From positions 1-34,518 of the forward strand of contig NZ_FNZR01000016.1 in assembly GCF_900109365.1 (NCBI RefSeq): 34,518 nt of DNA, given 5' to 3'. The translations under genes were made by a program, and so were the position numbers. Of the stretch, positions 16,881 to 24,256 are shown in pieces; position 1 is the first letter of the stretch, and each line of letters opens with the position of its first letter. A model generated the notes under the pieces. The model worked only from the letters and a program-made list of their open reading frames with translations, was not told the origin of the DNA and did no database searches. Source of the stretch: Parapedobacter koreensis (lineage in GTDB: Bacteria > Bacteroidota > Bacteroidia > Sphingobacteriales > Sphingobacteriaceae).

Positions 16881-19079
16881 ATGAAAGACATGTTTTTTCT
16901 TGTCATGATGATGTGTGTGCTCATTGGGAAAGGGCAGGCACCCGGTGGCCTATCCATCGTGTACGACTCCGATAGCCCCAGGGAGGTATTTGGTGCGATA
17001 CTGTTGCGTCAAGCATATGCCAAACAAACAACGTTCGTTGATAAGAAAAGCAAACTCGCTACGCATCCTACGATAACATTTATGATAGACTCCATCCATT
17101 TGGCTCCTGAAGCTTATGCCGTGAAAAAAAATGGAGATACCATTGCAGTAAAAGGAGGTGACGCAACAGGCGTGATGTATGGTGCCACGGATCTCGCTGA
17201 TAGGATTAGTTTGGGGGAGAACATCTCCGCTTTTGAAGGGGCGCCTTATCTCAAAAAAAGAGGAATAAAATTTAATATTCCATTGGACGCGCGTACACCA
17301 AGCTACGATGACCGCGGGGACGCCGCCCAACACGCGATTTCGACGGTGTGGGAGTTCGATTTTTGGCAAAATTTTATTGAAAATATGGCCCGGTATCGAT
17401 ACAATGTACTTTCACTATGGATACCCCATCCTTTTCCCTCTATGGTAAAAATACCGGAGTATCCCGATGTGGCCTTAGACAACGTCTGCGTATATACCGG
17501 CAAAATAAGGCCTGATACGAGAAGAGAGTGGGACGATCCGCGAGATGACATCCAAAACCCAGCGAATCTCCGTATAATCAAACAGCTAAGCATTGATGAG
17601 AAGATAGCGTTCTGGAAGAAGGTATTCAGCTATGCAGCCGATTTAGGCATTGAAATCCATCTATACACGTGGAATGTTTTTGTCTATGGAGCCGAAGGCA
17701 AGCATGGAATTACCTGGGAACAGGACAATCCCATTACCATCGATTATGTCCGTCAAAGCGTTAAGCAGTTCTTGCTCACCTATCCGAATGTCAAAGCAAT
17801 CGGGCTCACCGCCGGAGAACATATCGATAGAGATATCGCTCCTGAATATGGTATTGAAAACTGGCTTTACATGACGTATGGGAAGGGCATTATGGACGCG
17901 AAGGCACAGATGCCCTCGCTTGATGTACGGATCATCTTCCGGCAACACCATACAAAGATGGAATATATCCGTAAGGCATTCGAAGGCTATGATGGTCCAT
18001 TCGAGACGGAGTTTAAATATTCAAGATCGAGGATGTTCAGCAGCGTAGTGCCTCCTTTTTTCGACAAAATATACCGAGCAGATGTTGAGCAAAACCACAT
18101 GCTATGTTGGATGAATGTACGCAACGATGATTGTTATGTACTCCGTTGGGGAGATCCGGTATATGCGGCAGATTACATTAAAAACATACCCTATGACGTT
18201 ACCGCTGGTTTTATTATGGGGGGCGATGGATACGTATATGGAAAAGATTTTGCCAGTAAGCATCCAGACGCTGTGGGGCAATATGAGATGGATAAGCATT
18301 GGTATTATTTTATGATATGGGGTAGAGCATCCTATGACCCTGATCTTCCAGCCAACTTCTACATTAATCAGCTTAGCCTACGGTTCCCGGAAATTGATGC
18401 ATCGGCTTTATATCACACGTGGCGAAATACGGCTGCAATCAACTCATGGGTAAATAAACTCCATTTTGGCCCCAATGATTATGAGTTTTGCTTCGAAGGA
18501 TCGTTCCGTGGACATCCTGAGACACGCGAACAGCAATTTGTCAGCATAAATGACGCGATAGCAATGGACGTAATGCCCGAGCAAAGTGTAATTTCAATTG
18601 CTGAATATGCAAACGATCCAAGCCTCAAGGGAATTACGCCTTTTGACGTAGCCGATTCTATCGATGCGGCAGCAGATCAGTTGCTAAATGGGATGAATAC
18701 TATCCCGGCTGGAGGCAGTACGGCACTTTCGGAAACGCTGGGTGATTTCCATGCCTGGGCGCGATTGGGACGTTATTATGCTGCTAAATTTCGAGGAGCC
18801 ACATGGACTGCTTTATTACGGAAGACCGGCAAGGAGGAATACCGGGGAAAGGCCATCGCGTCGCTTAGGCAAGCCCTTAATGAATGGACACAATACGCAG
18901 CAATTGCAGGTGGGAAATATAAGCCCCAGACACTTGCCCGGCAAGGGAGATTGGATTATTATGCCGCGATAAAAGAGGTGGAAAACGATATTGAAATTGC
19001 GAAGCAGGCAAAGCAAGGCGAACCAGTAGCCCTTCGTAAAAGTAACAAACTTTGGGAAATCAAATCGTTATATTACTGA
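16881..19079 (+). CDS. Secreted GH67-like (alpha-glucuronidase-like) putative glycoside hydrolase
   Basis: A 732-residue exported protein with a Sec signal peptide (likely cut near A20-P21). Residues about 75-110 carry the pattern AYAVKKNGDTIAVKGGDATG followed by VMYGATDLADRI. This is typical of the GH20/GH67 N-terminal alpha/beta domain that precedes alpha-glucuronidase and hexosaminidase barrels. The barrel seems to begin at RGIKFNIPLDAR (about residue 129). Candidate acidic catalytic residues are Glu313 (LTAGEHID) and Glu377 (ETEFKYSR), but I cannot align them reliably with characterised GH67 or GH115 enzymes. The C-terminal 150 residues look helical. It is 18 bases after paralogue 3, so probably co-transcribed. 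A role in removing an acidic sugar is a guess from the N-terminal domain, and the family number is uncertain. Confidence 0.65.
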   Translation: MKDMFFLVMMMCVLIGKGQAPGGLSIVYDSDSPREVFGAILLRQAYAKQTTFVDKKSKLATHPTITFMIDSIHLAPEAYAVKKNGDTIAVKGGDATGVMYGATDLADRISLGENISAFEGAPYLKKRGIKFNIPLDARTPSYDDRGDAAQHAISTVWEFDFWQNFIENMARYRYNVLSLWIPHPFPSMVKIPEYPDVALDNVCVYTGKIRPDTRREWDDPRDDIQNPANLRIIKQLSIDEKIAFWKKVFSYAADLGIEIHLYTWNVFVYGAEGKHGITWEQDNPITIDYVRQSVKQFLLTYPNVKAIGLTAGEHIDRDIAPEYGIENWLYMTYGKGIMDAKAQMPSLDVRIIFRQHHTKMEYIRKAFEGYDGPFETEFKYSRSRMFSSVVPPFFDKIYRADVEQNHMLCWMNVRNDDCYVLRWGDPVYAADYIKNIPYDVTAGFIMGGDGYVYGKDFASKHPDAVGQYEMDKHWYYFMIWGRASYDPDLPANFYINQLSLRFPEIDASALYHTWRNTAAINSWVNKLHFGPNDYEFCFEGSFRGHPETREQQFVSINDAIAMDVMPEQSVISIAEYANDPSLKGITPFDVADSIDAAADQLLNGMNTIPAGGSTALSETLGDFHAWARLGRYYAAKFRGATWTALLRKTGKEEYRGKAIASLRQALNEWTQYAAIAGGKYKPQTLARQGRLDYYAAIKEVENDIEIAKQAKQGEPVALRKSNKLWEIKSLYY

Positions 19080-19161
19080 TATAAGTTTATGAGGATATAA
19101 TTGATATTTATACTTAGCTTAGCCATTTTCTTAATAATTGGATTTTTAAACACTTGATTTG

Positions 19162-20121
19162 ATGAAAATAGTAATTCTGGACGGATACACACTGAATCCC
19201 GGAGATTTGACCTGGGAAGGCTTGGAGAAACACGGCGAACTGAAGGTATACGATCGAACCGCTAAGGACGAAATTGAGGAGCGGGCCAAGGGCGCGGAAG
19301 TCGTGTTGACAAATAAAGTGCCTTTAAGTGAAGAAGTGCTGGATAAATTGCCTGATTTGAAGTATATCGGTGTATTGGCTACGGGCTATAATATTGTAGA
19401 TACCGACCATGCAAAAAAGAAAAGCATTGTCGTAACCAATGTACCGGGGTACGGTACCACATCGGTCGTCCAATTGACATTCGCGCTGTTGCTCGAACTT
19501 TGCCACCGTGTGCAGCGACACAGTGATGCCGTGGCCGAGGGTAAATGGTCGCGTTCACCCGATTTTTGTTTTTGGGATTACCCATTGATAGAACTTTTGG
19601 GCAAGACCATGGGTATTATTGGCTTTGGAGATATCGGTCAGAAAGTAGCAGACATCGCCACGGCTTTTGGAATGAACATCCTGGGATACAGCCGCACGGA
19701 AACCGACCAATCCCATCGGAAGAATTTTCAATGGGTAAGCTTGGATGAATTGTTTCAGCAATCCGATGTGGTCAGTATTCATTGTCCGCTTACCCCGCAA
19801 ACGTCCGGATTAATTAACCACATTACGCTGGCAAAGATGAAAAAGACAGCTTTTCTGCTTAATACTTCGAGGGGGCCCATTGTCAATGAAGCCGATCTTG
19901 CAACTGCATTAAACGATGGCAAGATAGCTGGTGCAGGACTAGATGTGCTCGCTACGGAACCTCCACCTTCGGATAATCCCTTGTTTGCTGCCAAAAACTG
20001 CCTGATCACCCCTCATATTGCGTGGGCGACCAAGGAAGCCAGGTCGCGATTGATGGAAATAGTTGTCAGCAACTTTGTCGCTTATTTGGGCGGAAATCCT
20101 GTGAATGTGGTCAATAAATGA
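19162..20121 (+). CDS. D-2-hydroxyacid dehydrogenase (hydroxypyruvate/glyoxylate reductase-like)
   Basis: A 319-residue cytoplasmic NAD(P)-dependent dehydrogenase. The Rossmann motif is GFGDIGQ in the middle of the protein. The catalytic triad is visible: Arg237 (NTSRGP), Glu266 (ATEPP) and His285 (PHIAWAT). The sequence GYSRT after the second strand, with Ser-Arg where NAD-specific enzymes have an Asp, suggests NADPH preference. Family members reduce hydroxypyruvate or glyoxylate to D-glycerate or glycolate, or oxidise 2-hydroxyacids. Just upstream is an 82-base AT-rich gap, the longest inside this catabolic run, which might hold a secondary promoter, although I could not identify convincing elements. 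ATG 19162 was chosen over TTG 19159. The two following genes give the glycerate context. Confidence 0.9.
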   Translation: MKIVILDGYTLNPGDLTWEGLEKHGELKVYDRTAKDEIEERAKGAEVVLTNKVPLSEEVLDKLPDLKYIGVLATGYNIVDTDHAKKKSIVVTNVPGYGTTSVVQLTFALLLELCHRVQRHSDAVAEGKWSRSPDFCFWDYPLIELLGKTMGIIGFGDIGQKVADIATAFGMNILGYSRTETDQSHRKNFQWVSLDELFQQSDVVSIHCPLTPQTSGLINHITLAKMKKTAFLLNTSRGPIVNEADLATALNDGKIAGAGLDVLATEPPPSDNPLFAAKNCLITPHIAWATKEARSRLMEIVVSNFVAYLGGNPVNVVNK

Positions 20122-20131
20122 ACGTAAAACT

Positions 20132-21016
20132 ATGAATGACAAAAAGATAGGATTTATTGGGTTGGGTATCATGGGCAAACCGATGGCCGCAAACTTGATA
20201 AAAGCGGGATATGAACTATTGGTGCCGCGCAGCAGCAAAGCATCCGGCGAATTGGAAAAGCTGGGCGCAGCATTGGTTGATGGCTATAGCACGATTGCGC
20301 AACGGAGTGAAGTGTTGGTGACCATGCTTCCCGACTCACCACAGGTGGAGGAGGTCGTATATGGTGCTGGGGGGCTACTCTCAGGCCTTAAAGAAGGATC
20401 GCTTTTTATCGATATGTCTACAATAACTCCCGCGATATCCATCAGGTTACATGAAGAGCTAACAGAAAGGGGCATCGAGGCCTTGGATGCACCGGTGTCC
20501 GGGGGGCAGGTGGGGGCAGAGACGGCTACGCTTTCCATCATGGTAGGTGGAAGCGAACGTGCATTCGAGCGAGCAATACCTATTTTTGAAGCCATGGGCA
20601 AGAATATTGTGCACATCGGCAAAGCGGGGGCCGGCCAAACGGCAAAGGCATGTAACCAATTGATCGTTGGGATGACGATACAGGCTATTGCGGAGGCATT
20701 TACATTAGCGAAAAAAGCCGGTGTCAACCAAGCGAAGCTACGCGAAGTGCTTTTGGGTGGATTTGCCCAAAGCCGTATTTTAGATTTACACGGCAATCGC
20801 ATCGTAAATCGCAATTTTGAACCTGGGTTTAGACTTAAATTGCACCGAAAAGACATGAACATCGTTTTACAAACGGGTAAGGAACTGGCTACACCGCTAT
20901 ATGGGGCCTCACAGGTAGCAGCTCATATGGACGCAGCAATTGCTGCGGGCGACGGTGATTTGGATCACAGTGCGCTTGCATTGTTGATGGAACGGCTTGC
21001 TGGAATAACGGATTGA
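20132..21016 (+). CDS. garR: 3-hydroxyisobutyrate dehydrogenase family reductase, probably tartronate semialdehyde reductase
   Basis: A 294-residue beta-hydroxyacid dehydrogenase, the usual length for tartronate semialdehyde (2-hydroxy-3-oxopropionate) reductase. Visible hallmarks are the N-terminal dinucleotide motif GFIGLGIMGKPMA, the substrate-binding signature DAPVSGGQVGAETATLSIMV, and the catalytic lysine Lys172 in GAGQTAKACNQ. The reaction would be NAD(P)H-dependent reduction of tartronate semialdehyde to D-glycerate. The frame can be read from ATG 20105, but this would overlap the previous gene and add nine residues before the Rossmann strand, so ATG 20132 is preferred. It is 10 bases after the 2-hydroxyacid dehydrogenase and 11 bases before glycerate kinase, which supports the assignment over 3-hydroxyisobutyrate dehydrogenase proper. 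Confidence 0.87.
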   Translation: MNDKKIGFIGLGIMGKPMAANLIKAGYELLVPRSSKASGELEKLGAALVDGYSTIAQRSEVLVTMLPDSPQVEEVVYGAGGLLSGLKEGSLFIDMSTITPAISIRLHEELTERGIEALDAPVSGGQVGAETATLSIMVGGSERAFERAIPIFEAMGKNIVHIGKAGAGQTAKACNQLIVGMTIQAIAEAFTLAKKAGVNQAKLREVLLGGFAQSRILDLHGNRIVNRNFEPGFRLKLHRKDMNIVLQTGKELATPLYGASQVAAHMDAAIAAGDGDLDHSALALLMERLAGITD

Positions 21017-21027
21017 TAAGGTAAGTT

Positions 21028-22167
21028 ATGCATATTCTGATCGCACCCAATGCGTTTAAACATGCCCTTGATGCTCCTGAAGCTGCAGCAAGTATTCAAA
21101 CGGGTCTGTTGGCAAGCAAACTCCCCTGTACGTGCGAATGTTTCCCGATTGGCGATGGTGGGAATGGAACTTGCAAGTTGATTATCGATAAATTGCACGG
21201 CGAGGTGATTAACGCGTGGGTTACCGATCCGCTGGGCAGGTCAATTGAGGCAAGCTATGGGTTAGTCCACGACGGCCAAACAGCAGTGATAGAAATGGCC
21301 GATGCTTCAGGGTTGCATCTATTAAAGCGGGAGGAACTTGCGCCATTACGGGCAAATTCTTATGGGACAGGGCAACTCATCAAGGCGGCATTAGACAAAG
21401 GAACAACACAAATCATCCTTGGTATGGGCGGCTCCGCCACGGTTGATGGCGGCAGTGGCATCTTGGCGGCCCTGGGTGTCCGATTCTTAGACAAACAGGG
21501 AAGCGAGCTTACCGAACTTCCAGCTGGGTTGGTGCATCTGCATGCCATAGACACCTCTGGATTGGACAAACGGCTGGCATCCTGTACAATCGATATCCTC
21601 TGTGATGTGGCAAACCCATTGCTAGGGCAGGATGGCGCTGCATATGTTTTTGGGCCGCAAAAGGGCGCTTCGGCCACAGAGGTCGCACAATTGGATGCCA
21701 TTTTAGCCCATTATGCACAGGTTATATTGGACAAAACAGGACGTGATACCACGGCGATTGCCTCCGGTGGAGTAGCGGGTGGGGCAAGCGCTGGATTGTA
21801 TGGTGTGTTAGGTGCCCGCTTGGTTAATGGCATCGATTACTTTTTGCAGCTTACGCATTTCAGCGAATCACTGAAAAAGAGCCATCTAGTGATCACCGGC
21901 GAGGGGAGCCTTGATGCCCAAACGTTATATGGAAAAGGCCCGTATGGTGTCGCTGTACAGGCAAAAGCGTCGAAAATACCGGTTATCGGCCTTGCCGGAA
22001 GTGTTCCCATGAATCAGGCAACAAGATTGGAAGATTACTTCGATATGGTATTGGCAATAGGGAATGGGCCGATGCCACTGGAAAAGGCGCTCCAAACAAC
22101 GGCTACAAACCTTGAACGGACGGCGCAGCAAATTGGAAATCTCCTTGCAGGGTTTGAAACTCGATAA
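21028..22167 (+). CDS. garK: Glycerate 2-kinase (GarK/GlxK family)
   Basis: A 379-residue kinase of the type I/GarK glycerate kinase family (PF02595 type), full length. It converts D-glycerate and ATP to 2-phosphoglycerate, which enters lower glycolysis. Hallmarks are the start HILIAPNAFKHALDAPEAA, IEMADASGL, GMGGSATVDGGSG, and ITGEGSLDAQT near the C-terminus. The usual acidic residue in the early DGG(E/D)GT motif is asparagine here (GDGGNGT, about residue 50). It is the last gene of module 1 and meets the second sigma gene tail to tail with only six bases between stop codons. It anchors the prediction that module 1 ends in glycerate metabolism. Confidence 0.93.
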   Translation: MHILIAPNAFKHALDAPEAAASIQTGLLASKLPCTCECFPIGDGGNGTCKLIIDKLHGEVINAWVTDPLGRSIEASYGLVHDGQTAVIEMADASGLHLLKREELAPLRANSYGTGQLIKAALDKGTTQIILGMGGSATVDGGSGILAALGVRFLDKQGSELTELPAGLVHLHAIDTSGLDKRLASCTIDILCDVANPLLGQDGAAYVFGPQKGASATEVAQLDAILAHYAQVILDKTGRDTTAIASGGVAGGASAGLYGVLGARLVNGIDYFLQLTHFSESLKKSHLVITGEGSLDAQTLYGKGPYGVAVQAKASKIPVIGLAGSVPMNQATRLEDYFDMVLAIGNGPMPLEKALQTTATNLERTAQQIGNLLAGFETR

Positions 22168-22173
22168 GCTATG

Positions 22174-22758
22174 TCATCGAATCACATGTACAAACATCAA
22201 GACAACTATCCAAGGATAATGGGATAGGGCTTGCCTTAAATGCCTGAGGGCTTGTGTAATGTAATTTTCGACAGTACGTGTCGAAATGCTCATCTCCTGA
22301 GCTATTTCTGGAATGGTTTTGCCCGAATAACGGCTTAGCCTGAAAACCTGCTGGCATTTTGGGGGCAGCTGAGATACATGTTCTTCAATGGCAGTTTTTA
22401 GATCCGTTAAATTGATGAGTTCTTCGGTATTTTCCGATTGCATGCTGGCAAAGATGGCAAAATGCTCGGCATATTTATGACGGACATTTTCAGCGCGGAT
22501 ATAACTCAATAACTGGTATTTTGCCGCAGCATATAAATAAGCATCTATGGAACTATGAATGTCAATCTCCTGCCTACGTACCCACAATGACACAAAAATC
22601 TCCTGAACCATTTCCTCGCTGTATTCCTTGTTGTGTATCCGGCTATGGATGTATTGCAACAATTTACCTGCCATGCGGTGATAGATGGAGTCAAAAGCAT
22701 CAGTATCACCATTTTGCAGCGCAATCAGCAAACGACTGTCTTCGGAATCAAGATTCAT
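22174..22758 (-). CDS. ECF-type RNA polymerase sigma factor (FecI-like), module 2
   Basis: A 194-residue sigma factor, read on the minus strand from ATG 22758. The TTG at 22779 that would extend it lies inside the predicted -7 promoter element, so it was rejected. Region 2 is about residues 13-85 (EEMVQEIFVSLWVRR). Region 4 is about residues 120-170, with the helix-turn-helix GKTIPEIAQEMSISTRTVENYI. The C-terminus is hydrophobic (IVVLMFVHVIR), as in the first sigma. It is transcribed away from its presumed FecR partner at 22900, unlike module 1 where both genes run the same way. Its sequence is clearly different from the sigma of module 1, so the two modules probably answer to different signals and recognise different promoters. 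Confidence 0.93.
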   Translation of the reverse strand: MNLDSEDSRLLIALQNGDTDAFDSIYHRMAGKLLQYIHSRIHNKEYSEEMVQEIFVSLWVRRQEIDIHSSIDAYLYAAAKYQLLSYIRAENVRHKYAEHFAIFASMQSENTEELINLTDLKTAIEEHVSQLPPKCQQVFRLSRYSGKTIPEIAQEMSISTRTVENYITQALRHLRQALSHYPWIVVLMFVHVIR

Positions 22759-22776
22759 AATAAAGGTTCTTTCTGC

Positions 22777-22784
22777 CAAACTTA
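22777..22784 (-). promoter_or_regulatory. -7 promoter element for the second ECF sigma gene
   Basis: On the minus strand this reads TAAGTTTG, an exact match to the Bacteroidota TAnnTTTG element. It sits 18 bases before the ATG at 22758. No good TTTG is present at the expected -33 distance; an ATGG is found there instead. Confidence 0.45.
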
Positions 22785-22805
22785 GCGGTTTTCTTAATGA
22801 AATCC

Positions 22806-22823
22806 ATTTTTTTTAAAAAAAAT
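22806..22823. other. Perfect A/T palindrome in the divergent sigma-FecR control region
   Basis: One A, eight Ts, eight As and one T form an 18-base perfect palindrome. It lies in the 141-base region between the divergent sigma (ATG 22758) and FecR (ATG 22900) genes. It may bend or destabilise DNA, bind a regulator, or simply reflect AT-rich promoter DNA. It overlaps an in-frame ATG at 22822, which argues mildly against that codon as the FecR start. Confidence 0.35.
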
Positions 22824-22899
22824 GAAAAAAGACTATGTGTATCGACCACGCTGCGCTACATATCAATACAAAGCGGTCTTCGAAAGCTTTGCAACAATT

Positions 22900-24081
22900 A
22901 TGAATCAAGCGGAATTTAATACACTTATTAAAAAATATCAGTCAGGCGAGCTGGATCCTAAGCACAAAGCTATTGTCGATCAGTGGCTTGAAACCCTCGG
23001 TACCAACAATGAAGAGGTATGGACCCCAGCAGAGTTGGAAACGTTGCATAAGCGAATAATGGAAGATATAGACGTACGGATGCCACAAAGACGCAACGCT
23101 CCACTTATACCTATATGGCGTCGTTGGCTGCCTTACGCGGCGGCAATCTTACTTGTTGGCTTTGGCGGTGTATATTATTTTCAAACCATTATTCCGTCGG
23201 CTAAAAATCAAACCGCTGATAAAGATGGATCAACTACAGAAAGCGCCCAGCATATCCTTCCCGGAGGAAATAAGGCGACGCTCACATTAGCCGATGGCCG
23301 CATTGTCGAATTAAGCAGCGATCATGCAGGTATTGTTGTGGGAGATAAACTTTCCTATGATGATGGGACGGCATTATTGGATGAGAAGCCAGCAAGCGGC
23401 CAAGATGTTGGCTCAAAGCCCGACGACTTGGTACTAACCACCCCGAAGGGGGGACAATATCAATTGACCCTGCCCGATGGGAGTCGTGTGTGGCTCAATG
23501 CGGCAAGCACCTTGAAATACCCGATCAAGTTTACAGGTAGTCAGCGGGAAGTTGAATTGATTGGCGAAGCCTATTTCGAAATCGTAAAACGAACTAATCA
23601 GTCAGGGTTAGTCCCTTTTGTTGTACGGACAGCAGATCAGGAAGTTGAAGTATTGGGCACACAGTTTAACGTTGCTGCATATGAAGATGAGGCGGAAACA
23701 AGGACAACACTTGTAGAAGGATCCGTTAAAGTTCGTCAGTCCGCTAATGGCGTCGCAGGAAAGGGAACAGCGTTAAAATTGATTCCCGGTGAAGAATCTG
23801 TATTAACACCATTGGGTATACACGCGCGTAAGGCTAATTTGACAGCTTCGATCGCTTGGAAATCCGGAATATTCGCTTTTGAAGATATTCCTTTCGACCA
23901 AATGATGAAGCAAATAGCCCGATGGTATGACATCGAAGTGGTATACGAGGGGAAAGTCCCGAAAGAACAATTCATAGGAAAGATGGGCCGCGATGTCAAT
24001 TTACAAGTATTGATAAACTTCTTTCGGGACTCAGGTATCAACCTGCGTGTCAAAGGCCATATAATCTATGTTGAAGAATAG
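22900..24081 (+). CDS. FecR-type anti-sigma factor / transmembrane sensor, module 2
   Basis: A 393-residue single-pass regulator matching the module 1 FecR in layout. The cytoplasmic N-terminus starts MNQAEFNTLIKKYQSGELD, one membrane helix runs from W76 to about residue 97, and then come the LPGGNKATLTLADGR motif, a FecR domain with LNAASTLKYPIKF and VLGTQFNVAAYED, and a C-terminal DUF4974-like domain (ARWYDIEVVYEGKVP). The frame extends upstream to ATG 22822, giving 26 extra residues of unusual composition. I chose 22900 because it matches the family's normal start and leaves room for a divergent promoter. The partner sigma is encoded on the opposite strand. The expected role is to keep that sigma inactive until the downstream SusC signals. 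Confidence 0.9.
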   Translation: MNQAEFNTLIKKYQSGELDPKHKAIVDQWLETLGTNNEEVWTPAELETLHKRIMEDIDVRMPQRRNAPLIPIWRRWLPYAAAILLVGFGGVYYFQTIIPSAKNQTADKDGSTTESAQHILPGGNKATLTLADGRIVELSSDHAGIVVGDKLSYDDGTALLDEKPASGQDVGSKPDDLVLTTPKGGQYQLTLPDGSRVWLNAASTLKYPIKFTGSQREVELIGEAYFEIVKRTNQSGLVPFVVRTADQEVEVLGTQFNVAAYEDEAETRTTLVEGSVKVRQSANGVAGKGTALKLIPGEESVLTPLGIHARKANLTASIAWKSGIFAFEDIPFDQMMKQIARWYDIEVVYEGKVPKEQFIGKMGRDVNLQVLINFFRDSGINLRVKGHIIYVEE

Positions 24082-24154
24082 TTTTAGTTAACCATATTAT
24101 GAAAACCAATTATTAAATCAGTTAGCATATGAAACCAATATAACGAAAATTGAA

Positions 24155-24240
24155 GCAGGGAAGTGGTACCAGCACTCCCCCGCTATTATTCAGATCGCGT
24201 CATTTATCAAATCAGGGAATAACCGGATTGTAAACGATCC
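24155..24240 (+). promoter_or_regulatory. Two-hairpin 5' leader upstream of susC (copy 2)
   Basis: This is the counterpart of 2548-2635. Hairpin A is 24155-24183: arms GCAGGGAAGTG and CACTCCCCCGC, two A-C mismatches, 7-base loop. Hairpin B is 24225-24240: arms GGATTG and CGATCC with one T-G wobble, 4-base loop. Again exactly 16 bases separate hairpin B from the SusC ATG, and both copies share AACCGGATT and ACAAAGTTAATG. In hairpin A one pair changes from G-C to A-T, and in hairpin B one pair changes from A-T to G-C. Such compensatory changes favour a conserved RNA structure over simple sequence conservation. Confidence 0.6.
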
Positions 24241-24256
24241 AAACTTTACAAAGTTA

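Noticed and set aside
19080-19161. Internal promoter for the last three genes of module 1
   Set aside because: The gap is AT-rich and TAAGTTTA at 19082-19089 resembles a -7 element, but no TTG lies at the required distance, so I do not list it as a feature.
22759-22779. TTG extension of the second sigma gene
   Set aside because: The TTG lies within an exact TAnnTTTG -7 element, and the ATG at 22758 gives the normal family start.
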